Origin: Kappaphycus alvarezii
Lineage: Eukaryota > Rhodophyta > Florideophyceae > Gigartinales > Solieriaceae
Assembly (NCBI GenBank): GCA_002205965.3
Contig: NADL03000692.1
Coordinates: forward strand, 1,426,001 to 1,490,000
DNA: 64,000 bases
Reading direction: 5' to 3'
The notes beneath the pieces are model-generated. The model was not told the DNA's origin. It was given only the letters and a program-made list of their open reading frames with translations, and searched no databases. Below are positions 37,382 through 46,003 of this stretch, in pieces. How positions within the stretch are numbered: position 1 is the stretch's first letter; each line of letters opens with the position of its first letter. Made by a program: the position numbers and the translations under genes.

Positions 37382-37858
37382 GCGCGAGCCCCCGAATTCC
37401 ATCATGCCTGGTAACATTGTTGCGACGTGTACACGTGTGTATATTTGTGAAGAGATTATGAGGGTACACGTATCACCGGCGGCCCTTGGTCGGTCAAAGT
37501 TTCGGTATGCCTATTTCTCTCCCGCCCCCCCACACATGCGTAAGGGCATCTCAACATGTCTATGTCTCTGTAGGGGGCGAGTCGCCACAAGGCTCACCGG
37601 TGCTCTGCACGGCGGCCGCCTCTCCCTTCTCATCATCGCAGAGGGTTCTAGTCAGAAGATCTACTCGCAACTAAGCTCGGTCATCGAGCTCTGCGCGTTT
37701 ATCTTTGTCAATCCGGACGCAGAATCGTGAACCTTTACAAAGTAAACCTTCCTTTATTGTTTGACGCGCTCACACCACAGGCATGATGGCACCCGCTCGG
37801 GCATTGCGTGATCTTGGCAGGGCCCTCGCTGTAATGTATAGACTTTTGCATTTATTTG

Positions 37859-37910
37859 TGTGAGGGGTGGTCGTTAAACAATGTCGTACGGGCGATTACG
37901 GGTTACACAG
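37859..37910 (+). repeat. dispersed repeat B, copy 2
   Basis: Partner of 783-834 in the same orientation (42 of 52 identical). The bases to the left (TTTATTTG against TTTAAATATTTC) are only loosely similar, so the repeat border is near this point. Confidence 0.7.
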
Positions 37911-38175
37911 AGACTCTGTAGGGACTTGCGACGAACTCTTCGATTGCGCGTGATTGGGGAGAGAACTCGAGATTGTCAATGGTAATGTCAATTCTGCGGC
38001 TCGAATATATCGTGGTTTCGATTTTGCAAAAGCCCGATGAGTGCATATGAAATATTCCCAACTGCATATGAAATATTCTTTAAAAGCAAAATACACTCTA
38101 GTGCGTTTTTGGATTTTTCAACACTGCATTGTCCATTTAGCGGCTGCGCGGCCCACATCACTGTATTCACAACCA

Positions 38176-38239
38176 TACTGTACAGTACAGTACAGTACAG
38201 TAGTTTCGAGAAAAAGAAAACAGGCGATGTGTACAGTAC
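38176..38239. repeat. GTACA pentamer cluster
   Basis: Five near-perfect GTACA units (ACTGTACAGTACAGTACAG...) followed by a further GTACAGTACGG 30 bases on. It lies 580 bases beyond the 3' end of the glutaredoxin gene. Confidence 0.85.
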
Positions 38240-38819
38240 GGCAGTGCCCAAATTGCCGGTCAACACTGCCCGCTTCCGACAAACCGGAGTACTTTACTTA
38301 CATAGTGACCTTGTCTAGTTAAAACTTCCCGCCACACCCGTCATTTCAACACAACAGACCCCCATCACCGCAAAATGCAATTCAATGCACCACAACGCAG
38401 CCACGCCCCCCCTATGTGCACGCAACCGTTCCCCATGGAACATGCGCCATACTGCGACCCAACAGCGCGTGGTAAACCTTCAACATACCGCAAAATGCAT
38501 GCCCGCTGACCAGCACCTTGTTTGGATCATGAAAACTAGTCATGCAACCGGACAGCACTGTGTAAAGCAGTGGCGTATCATTGGAACCGTGGCGTGTGGT
38601 GTATGCAGTACTGCACCGTCGCTTGCAATGCAAGGTGCGCACGGGTTGGAGTCTGATGCATGTCACTTTGAAATGGGTGTTTACTTTGTTGGCATGCCGC
38701 ACAAACGCGGTTTACCTGCGGGGTATGCGGAGGAATGGGGTGAAACGTGTGCCCCGTTTGGCGGTTGCGCACATGTTGATGTCGTCCATGCGCGGAGCGG
38801 GTGTTGATCTCCGCGCTGG

Positions 38820-39542
38820 TTAAAAGGCGCAGTAGTCGTACAACTCGATCTCCGAGCTTGCCGCCTGGCATTCCGCATATTCTCTCAACTTATCCGGCAA
38901 CACGAGGCCCTTGATAATCGTCATGGAGCGTACTCTTGCAAACAGATCAATGTCATCATACGAAAATCCACCCTCGGAACAAAACTCCTTGCTCCAAACC
39001 ATCTCCGCCAACTTGGGCAACTCAGCTTGAACCTGGCTGATATACTCTGCGGAATTAGCAAAGTTTTCCTCAAAATCGGAAGGCTCTGGCAAAGGATGGT
39101 TCCTGATAAATGCGTCCCTACCCTCCTGAAATGCAAACTCTGGAAACTGGGCACGCGAAAAGCGAATTCTGGTCAAGCGCCGCAGCGGCATGGCAATGCT
39201 TTGAAACCAAGCACTGATATCAGTCCTGGTTGTAAACGGCTTGACCATGCCGGTAGGGCCGTATGCGGGGTCTGCATCGACGGCGGCAATAATGTCAAGA
39301 CTTTCACCTTGAGCGGGGCCGGCGACACCGCCGGTTTGAAAGATGGGGACCATTTTCTTGCCGATGAGAGAGGTGGGCGTGGCGATATCGTCATTGGCAA
39401 GCCAGATTAGGTTGTGTTTGATGTTTTTCATGCCTAGGGCATGACGGACGCGAACGCAGAAGGGGCAATGTTCGTAGATGTAGAGGTTGGGGAGGGGGGA
39501 GGGCACGACTCGTGCGGGGAGAGTGAGGGTGGCGGTGGGCAT
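38820..39542 (-). CDS. grxB: glutaredoxin 2 (GrxB) family protein
   Basis: A 240-residue intronless frame. GrxB-type proteins are large glutaredoxins with a thioredoxin-fold N-terminal domain and an all-helical GST-like C-terminal domain. They reduce protein or glutathione mixed disulfides using glutathione. The sequence shows the dithiol active site CPFC at residues 26-29 inside YIYEHCPFCVRVRHAL and the GMKNI segment. It also shows LANDD with TPT, a VPIF with the expected cis-proline at about 66, and the GESLDII glutathione-binding segment near 79-85. The helical C-terminal part runs from about 105 to the end. E. coli Grx2 is about 215 residues; the extra 17 or so here are an N-terminal extension (MPTATLTLPARVV...). 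That extension is too short and atypical for a confident organelle targeting call. A (GTACA)n hairpin lies about 300-400 bases upstream, shared with the 3' end of the CAP gene. Confidence 0.88.
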   Translation of the reverse strand: MPTATLTLPARVVPSPLPNLYIYEHCPFCVRVRHALGMKNIKHNLIWLANDDIATPTSLIGKKMVPIFQTGGVAGPAQGESLDIIAAVDADPAYGPTGMVKPFTTRTDISAWFQSIAMPLRRLTRIRFSRAQFPEFAFQEGRDAFIRNHPLPEPSDFEENFANSAEYISQVQAELPKLAEMVWSKEFCSEGGFSYDDIDLFARVRSMTIIKGLVLPDKLREYAECQAASSEIELYDYCAF

Positions 39543-39844
39543 GGTGCGGGGGGATTGATGGGTTACGAGAGGGGGAGAGACGGGGGATCGGCGCGTGGGC
39601 GGGGGGAGCGGAGGGGGAGGGAGGGCGAGATAAAGGCGGAGGACATGGAGAAGTTGGTGGAGGGGGAACGATGGAAGGGGATGGGAGGAGGTCGTGGACG
39701 TGGCTGGTTGGTTGGCGATTGGGCAATGCCTGACGGTTTGGAGTAGATGCAGTGGGCCACGAGCGACGAGATGATCACACGATCTTGCCGGTGAGTGGCC
39801 GTCATTTTATTGCTCGGTTACTGTAATTAACGTGGAGGGTGATG

Positions 39845-39952
39845 TACTGTACTGTACATTACTGTAATGTGTTCAACTGGACGGCATACATACGGTACAC
39901 TGTACTGTACTGTACGTACAGAGCAATATTGTACAGTACAGTACAGTACTGT
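39845..39952. repeat. inverted GTAC pentamer array between the glutaredoxin and CAP genes
   Basis: TGTAC-type units at 39,845-39,857 and 39,899-39,915 face GTACA-type units at 39,931-39,952. The 17-base arms 39,899-39,915 and 39,931-39,947 are exact reverse complements around a 15-base loop. The array lies 11 bases after the CAP stop codon and about 300 bases upstream of the glutaredoxin start. It could be a 3' processing hairpin, a promoter element array or a simple microsatellite. Confidence 0.85.
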
Positions 39953-39962
39953 TTCGCATGCG

Positions 39963-40463
39963 TTATGCCCTCCGCCTGCTTCCAAATACCTCGGTCCAGT
40001 ACAGAATACCATGCACTGACATGCAGACGTGGACACCAACGTCCTCAAATTCATCATCGAGCACATTATCCGCATGATCCATCGACGTCATGAATCCCAC
40101 ATGCGCCAGCAAGGGCGAGAAGAACCCACTGGCCACATTCTCCCCAATCACGCGAAACCGATACCCGGCCCTCCTAGCCCGCTGCGCGACCTCCATCCCA
40201 TCACTACCGCTGTGCGTACACCCCCTTCTCATCCTCGCTTGATCCTCCGTGTGCATGCGGGCAACCTTGTCGAGAGTCCTGCTGCGACGGAGCGGCTTGT
40301 TTCCATGCAAGGAGCGTGACCCGTTGATCAGATTCACGAGACGGTTGCTCCACTGCTTTAGCATCTTTGAACTGAGCGTTATGATCGCACGTCGTTGGTA
40401 CTTGGCTTTGGGCGGTTGGATATTGGGTCCGGTTCCCTGTAGATGAGGCAGAATAGTTGCCAT
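39963..40463 (-). CDS. CAP/SCP-domain protein
   Basis: A 166-residue intronless frame matching a compact CAP (CRISP/antigen 5/PR-1) domain over about 38-161. Visible marks are LVNLINGSRSLHG near 42-54 (the N.R..hG helix start), PLRRSRTLDKVA (L..A helix), the cavity histidine in CTHSG (H84), Glu in IGENVASG (E108), MTSMDHADNVL (H130 and N133), and the closing YWTEVFG (155-161). These correspond to the conserved His/Glu residues of the CAP cavity. CAP proteins are usually secreted, but no signal peptide is visible in the 33 residues before the domain. A TATA-like CATAAAAAA lies only about 30 bases upstream of this ATG. So the real start may be Met34, or an upstream exon may supply a signal sequence. 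Biochemical function in this protein is unknown. Confidence 0.8.
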   Translation of the reverse strand: MATILPHLQGTGPNIQPPKAKYQRRAIITLSSKMLKQWSNRLVNLINGSRSLHGNKPLRRSRTLDKVARMHTEDQARMRRGCTHSGSDGMEVAQRARRAGYRFRVIGENVASGFFSPLLAHVGFMTSMDHADNVLDDEFEDVGVHVCMSVHGILYWTEVFGSRRRA

Positions 40464-43400
40464 GGTTCTATTCGAATGGGTGCCCGTTTTTTATGGCGGC
40501 GTCTGGCCTTTCTTCTTGGACGACCGAGTTGGCGGGCATTGTGCGCCATTTGATTCAAATTGCGAAGTGTGGACATGTGGTGTCTGGATTCTTGTTTGCG
40601 CTGTAGATCAAGGTGCAGAACTGGTTGATGGGGAAGTAGAATGTGAGTGGGTAATGAGAAGCGCACTTGCATGACTCTGTGCTGTTTAAGAGTGGCTGGG
40701 CGCCTGTTGGGTAAAAGCTGGATCACGCGGGTGATAATCGCGAGTTTGGTCCGAGGTTGGTCGGGCTTTGCCAAAGTGCGATGATTTGTTAGATATACTG
40801 TACAGTACACCTGCCGTTGCGTGGCACTCAAAAATTATTTTCATTATAATATTTTTGCAATTTATTGTCAAAACCTAGGCGATGATTCAGCCGACAGTAC
40901 AGTACACTACAGTATTGTGCCACGCGCCGGGCAGCGCAAAATGTGAAAAGCCAACTTCCGATCCCATCACTCAACAGGCAATAGATAAACTCGTGGCAAA
41001 CCATTCATCATACGATCTTCAACCAAAAGCAATGTCGCTGACCAGTAATTTTCAAATAGTAAACAACCTAAGCTTTCCCGCTGTTGGGCAATGAACAGAT
41101 TAGCTTATTTCCCGCCGGCCTTTCTGGAATTTTGACCGAGATGAGCTTCATCCAGCTGGTTGTGTGACAGTAGCCCTTCTCGAGAACTCTTCACAGCTTT
41201 TCAACTCGAAAATACCGACAATTAACAAGGCCTTGGGGTATCACATTCCTGTTTCAGGGACCATAGTCACACACAGCCTGATAAAAACCTCATTTTACCT
41301 ACACAATGTGACACGCATACACTGTTTAGTACAGTAAGTACTGTACTGTACGTACAATATGTACTGCAGTGCCGACATACCGAGACGGGCCGAATACGTT
41401 GAGGACTGTCGGCGAAATATCGGTACAGTATGTCTTACAGTATCAAGTGCGTTGACCATTCTAAGGCCCTGGGATTTTCTTTAGGAGGGAATGGCTCAAT
41501 TTAGTAAGCAAATATTTTGCACCTCCCTTATTGTCAAAGAACCGGGCAGATAACATATTTTTGAGTAGAAAATCAACCATAGTAGCAAGGGTGTGATTAA
41601 GAAGTTCGTATTTGTGTGTTTTACCGACAATGATGGCCAACATTCAGCCGAAGAATGCCGAAATCTTAAAATTAAATTCTCCCAAGGGCTCATACTCCTT
41701 TCATCACAATTAAATGTCTAGCACCTGCAACTGCGTAAAATATCGAACAAACTTGGTATCAAAGTATTTCTAAAATGGCTCCACAACGGAAATTGATGCA
41801 TTATTGTACCCGACAATTTCACACGTTGCCCACGTTGGGTATTTTGCATTACAGTCTGTTGAAGAAGTTGCCAAAATATCATGCAGCATGCACTTTATTA
41901 CTATGGCTACAGGAAGATGAATGAGCTCACCGCATCTGCTTAGCACTGCAATTAGTAAAACCAGTACGGACATGAAAGATTCTCAGGAAGAGTGAAGTAA
42001 GGTTACAAACTTGTAGCACTTACAGCGAAGAAACTAATCTTTCAATAATAGGAGATTAAAAAACACAAAGCAGTCTGACCGCTTCTATACTAGCATTTGA
42101 GAGAGACAATACGAGGCCGCGAAAATAAAGTGAGAACCAATGAGCTCCTCATGCTTTTGGTATTCTATGAAACCTATATTGTATTCCCACTTAAGCGATT
42201 CTGGGTCAAGTTGAAAAGCATTTCTTGGAAGTTAAGGTTCGTTTTAAGGCTTCACCTTCACGATTACAGGGATGTAGTGTTTTAAAGTATACAATGGTCG
42301 AGCTACGGGAGTTGCCTGACTCTTGCTCTGCGAATAAACTATACTTGATAGTATACAAATATTGTTGCATTATTGTTTTCCTTTTTCTCTTCAGGATCAT
42401 TCTGGTATTACTTATAAATATAAATACTTTCCTTTCTCGTTACATGTTAATTCCATAAAAGATTCGAAGTTAAATCTTAGAATATGGGTTTCAACATCTA
42501 ATGAACTACGATCATAATACTACAAATTGGTTTATGTAATATTATGTAATATCAGACTCACATTGTTTGGAAAAAGCAACAATTTTCCCCAAATAAATAA
42601 CCATTTCCACACCTCAAGCTTCACAAAAGTCTCTGAAAAAGATATTAAAGGGAATAGATATATGGTGATAATTATATCACCACAAGAAGAATATAATAAA
42701 ATTTTCTTTCAAGTTGAAGATAGGGAAAAATTAAAAACGAAAGCAGAGATAATTTAAAAAAATTCTAGTTCAGGACTATCTCCACTCGAGTTCGGATTTT
42801 TTTTGCCAGTTTTAGTACTATTTCTCACGTCCAGATAGCCCTGAAACAGCAGATCGAAAAAAGAACGTAAACTAAACTTCCAAAGAGCTAATTTACTCCA
42901 TTTTTATTTTAAGTACAGTACCTGGAGGAAAAATGAATATATAATTTCAAATGCAAAGATTACCTTTTATTTAGTACTACTCTTTATATTATTGGTAACA
43001 TCAACTTCTGCTAAAGGTTTTCAATTGATTTCTCTTAAAGAAACCAAAATGTCGATCGGCTACCTTTTATAAAATGAAAAGAGCAAATTTAATTATATGC
43101 ACATGTTCAAAAACAATTACTATAATGGAGTTGCATTTTTAAATACAAAAAGTGAAATATATAGGCTGGGTAATACTTTTAAGAAATAATTGGGAACAAA
43201 CTGGAGACTAATCGCATGAGAGATAAACCTATTTGATAACTTACTTTAAATTTAAATAGAAAAGTAAATATTTTAAAAGACGGGTCAATGTTTCTTCTTA
43301 TAGATGAAAATTATTCTTACATCAAAGAATAATCAATTATTACTTCGAAAGAGTAAGAATTAAAAAAATCAAACACGAAATTGTCATAGTTTATTCATGA

Positions 43401-43786
43401 ATCCCATGTCTACTTTATTCATGTCTTGCCTTCTTTTCCTTCATATTTTCAAATCATTATGTAATGGAAACATAGAGGTAGTTTTACGGCTATGAAATTA
43501 TTAAAGAGGGAAAAATAAGAAATTGGTATATTTTTGTGCGCAAAACGCTGTTCATGGTACTCTCTCAAAATTAAGTATCACAGAGGAATTATCCAGACGT
43601 ATGTCCACAAATTATGGTGATATGTATGCAGAAAAAAACATTGAAACTTTATCTTGCATTGCAAGGGTAGGAAAATAAGGAGGAAGAACATACTACGAAT
43701 TGGATTTCAGGTAAATGTAAGCATTCTGAAGGTATAAAGATTTAAAAGCCCTGGTATTTATAAATTCTGAGAAAAATTAAGGGAAT
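40464..43786. other. intergenic: GTAC clusters, then AT-rich sequence without genes
   Basis: GTACA/TGTAC clusters occur at about 40,796-40,810, 40,893-40,915, 41,320-41,372 and 41,422-41,445, with an isolated AAGTACAGTACC at 42,914. Short frames at 41,461-42,757 show no domains. The sequence turns sharply AT-rich after about 41.5 kb. Confidence 0.5.
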
Positions 43787-44006
43787 AGAGGATTCAAGAG
43801 GGACGAATTTTGTACCTAAATTTCGTACTTAGCCTCCAGCGAAATTCCTGGCGAAATTTGAGAGAGTTTACTTACGGGCGACGAAATCGGTAGTTTGGTA
43901 CAAATCGAGCTTTCCATGTATCAACGGGAATACGCCGTGCATCGGTGCACTGTTCGTCGTAAGCGATGGCGGCAACGCAGTTTCATGGCCATCGGGCTCG
44001 AACCCA

Positions 44007-45039
44007 GTGAACCTATCGTTTTTCGGGCAACTGCATGAGCTCGTCGAAACGACGAAACATTGCTATTTTGCAGCAAAGGCGCCAACGCATTCACTGCATC
44101 AGTTCCAACCTCAACGCGTTCTCCGAGAGTCAGCTCCTGGACTTTTCAGGTTCAAGCTGCCTGAGATGAAAAAGATCTCCGATGCCCTCGGCTGGGGCGG
44201 TGCAACCTCCCTAAATTCCTAAATATGTGAGCCAATAGTTGCATATGCGATAATTCTATTCCGATTGGCCACTACCCACCGTTGGTACGGTAGAGAGCTC
44301 AAGTTCTGCATGAACTACTCATAGTTTAGTGAAGTTTTCTTGGAGATGATCGAGTTATTCGTTGACAAATTCGGCAAGTTGCTTGAGCTGCGCGATTGCG
44401 AACTACTTTAGCGCTCACAACGCTATGCTGAAGCTACAGAAATAGTCGGAACTCCTCTTTAATACTGCGTGGGTTTCATAGATTGCACCAAGATCCGAAT
44501 AAAACGTCGAGGAGGAGGGAACGCGAACCAGCGTTCTTGTTATTCTGGGCACAAACGTGTCTATTGTTTGGTATACAAGACACTCAGTACTCCCGATGGT
44601 TTTTTTCGCATTGTACGGACTCGAAGAAGGACACCGTCATGGTCTTACTCTACTGCGAAATAGCGAATGGGAAACAGTTTTGCAAGGACGTCTGACACTA
44701 GCTGATCGACAATTCTACATCTTCGGCGATCAGGTGTATCTTATACGACCCTGGATGATGCGCCATTTCACCGGAATTCTTTCAATACAAGAAGAAGAAT
44801 TCAATACCGCGATGAGTACTATTGGAGTATCCGTAGAGCACAAGTACAAGGATCTCAAACAGTTATGGACCTGCCAAGACTTTTCTCGCAATATCAAGGT
44901 GCGCATGGCACCGGTTGGATTGCTGTACAAGGCAAGTGAATTATTGTGGAACTTTCGAACATGTGCCTATAGAGGTGGGCAAACCATAGCCAGGTACCAA
45001 TTAATGCAACCTGAACTCAACGAGTACATGTTCGGTTAA
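44007..45039 (+). pseudogene. Harbinger-type DDE transposase, inactivated
   Basis: Transposase of the element at 43,787-46,000. One frame carries the N-terminal part (FRFKLPEMKKISDALGWGG; FRLATTHRWYGRELKF; EVFLEMIELFVDKFGKLLEL) and the start of the DDE core (GFIDCTKIRI, with the first Asp; YSGHKRVYCLVYKTLSTPDG). The rest of the core continues in another frame from about 44,604 (LYGLEEGHRHGLTLLRNSEW; FGDQVYLIRPWMM with the second Asp; FNTAMSTIGVSVEHKYKDLK with the Glu). Stops lie in frame at 44,220, 44,322, 44,409 and 44,460, and the frame changes at a run of seven T near 44,603-44,609. The three acidic residues survive, but the Gly before Thr in the first motif is Cys. The gene cannot make a full protein. 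Confidence 0.85.
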
Positions 45040-45049
45040 GTAAACTTTT

Positions 45050-45844
45050 TTACTTCATCTTGTCCGTCAGGAACTTCATTAGCTCTAACATCGCACCTTG
45101 CTGAGCGCGGGCAGCTTCGTTTTCCTTCGCCACTTCAGGAAATTTCTTCTCCTGCAGCTCCAACTCACGCTTTCGCAGTTCATGTTCCTCGGAACGAAAG
45201 AGCTTACGCTCGCTAATCTCCTCCTTCAAATCAGCGAACCACCCTTCGAAGTCATCATCATCGTTGCGCTTGCGCTTCGAAAAGGAGACAGGTTCGCGCG
45301 TTGCACGTCCAAGCAATTGCGTCCAGATCGCCTCGCTGGCGGCATTAGGGCGCCGGTCTGCCTCATTTAGTTCACGGCAGGACTCTCGCTGCTTCTCGTC
45401 GCTTTCCTTATTCTCATGATGGAGGTCGTCAATGAGGAAATCTGTTTCAGATAGTTCCTCAGGTATGTCGGAAGTGCGCTCGTTCGCGATGTTCTTCGCC
45501 GCGTGGTCGTTCAACAGATTGCACACCTTGTCGCGCAACGTCTTCACAGTGGGTTTCTGAGTCCGCGACCACACGGACGCCGGCATCTGTTCAACAATCA
45601 AACCCAGCATGGCCTTGTATGTGTTGAACTTCTCGCCGTGCGATGCGCGGTGCGCGTCAAGCTGCCAAAAGCACTTCAGGAGCACCAAATTGTGCTCCTT
45701 GTTGAACGTGAATTTTTTCAGCTTGCCCGGCGCGGAACGGACCACTTCTGTCTGCGAAGGATTCTCGGGTGGCGGTATGGGCTTTGCGCAGGCGCCAGGG
45801 CACGCTCCATCATTATTCGCAGAGGTAGAAATATCTTCCGCCAT
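45050..45844 (-). CDS. Myb/SANT-like DNA-binding protein of a Harbinger-like transposon
   Basis: Second gene of the element. In Harbinger transposons the Myb-like partner binds the transposase, carries it into the nucleus and contacts the element ends. The frame is open from 46,183 (377 codons), but the first 113 codons run through the terminal inverted repeat and out of the element. I therefore place the start at the Met at 45,842-45,844 (264 residues). Features: acidic/Pro leader (1-40), a SANT/trihelix-like segment (46-115: KFTFNKEHNLVLLKCFWQL, FNTYKAMLGLI, WSRTQKPTVKTLRDKV), an acidic middle, a KRKR nuclear-localisation-like patch at 190-193 followed by DDDD, and a long C-terminal coiled coil (205-262, ELRKRELELQEKK). 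It is intact although its convergent neighbour, ending 11 bases away, is dead. Confidence 0.8.
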   Translation of the reverse strand: MAEDISTSANNDGACPGACAKPIPPPENPSQTEVVRSAPGKLKKFTFNKEHNLVLLKCFWQLDAHRASHGEKFNTYKAMLGLIVEQMPASVWSRTQKPTVKTLRDKVCNLLNDHAAKNIANERTSDIPEELSETDFLIDDLHHENKESDEKQRESCRELNEADRRPNAASEAIWTQLLGRATREPVSFSKRKRNDDDDFEGWFADLKEEISERKLFRSEEHELRKRELELQEKKFPEVAKENEAARAQQGAMLELMKFLTDKMK

Positions 45845-46003
45845 CGCAGTCCACCTGGTGTGGGGTAAGAAACGGCCTCCGTACTTTTGCGGATTTCCGC
45901 GAGCCCAATTTCGTACTCTGCCGCCAAGTTGTACTGTTAGAGGACATTTGCAGCCGGTCTCACGAAGAGGTACGAAATTAGTGGCCCCCGTAAAACCTCT
46001 AAT

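Larger units (their letters stand above)
43787..46000. mobile_element. Harbinger/PIF-like DNA transposon with terminal inverted repeats and AAT target duplication
   Basis: The left end begins AGAGGATTC... and the reverse complement of the right end begins AGAGGTTTT.... Over about 34 bases they align well, including a shared AATTTyGTACCT near the inner edge of each end. The bases just outside are AAT on both sides (43,784-43,786 and 46,001-46,003), a 3-bp target duplication as expected for this superfamily (usually TWA). The 2.2-kb interior holds two convergent genes: a DDE transposase (plus, broken) and a Myb/SANT-like protein (minus, intact), the standard two-gene arrangement of Harbinger elements. 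Confidence 0.85.

Noticed and set aside
39441-39746. Gly/Glu-rich plus frame opposite the glutaredoxin 5' end
   Set aside because: Shadow of the pyrimidine-rich minus-strand leader; no independent support.
43994-44006. GGGTTCGAGCCC-type T-arm on the minus strand
   Set aside because: No D arm, anticodon arm or pairing acceptor stem; it lies inside the Harbinger-like element.
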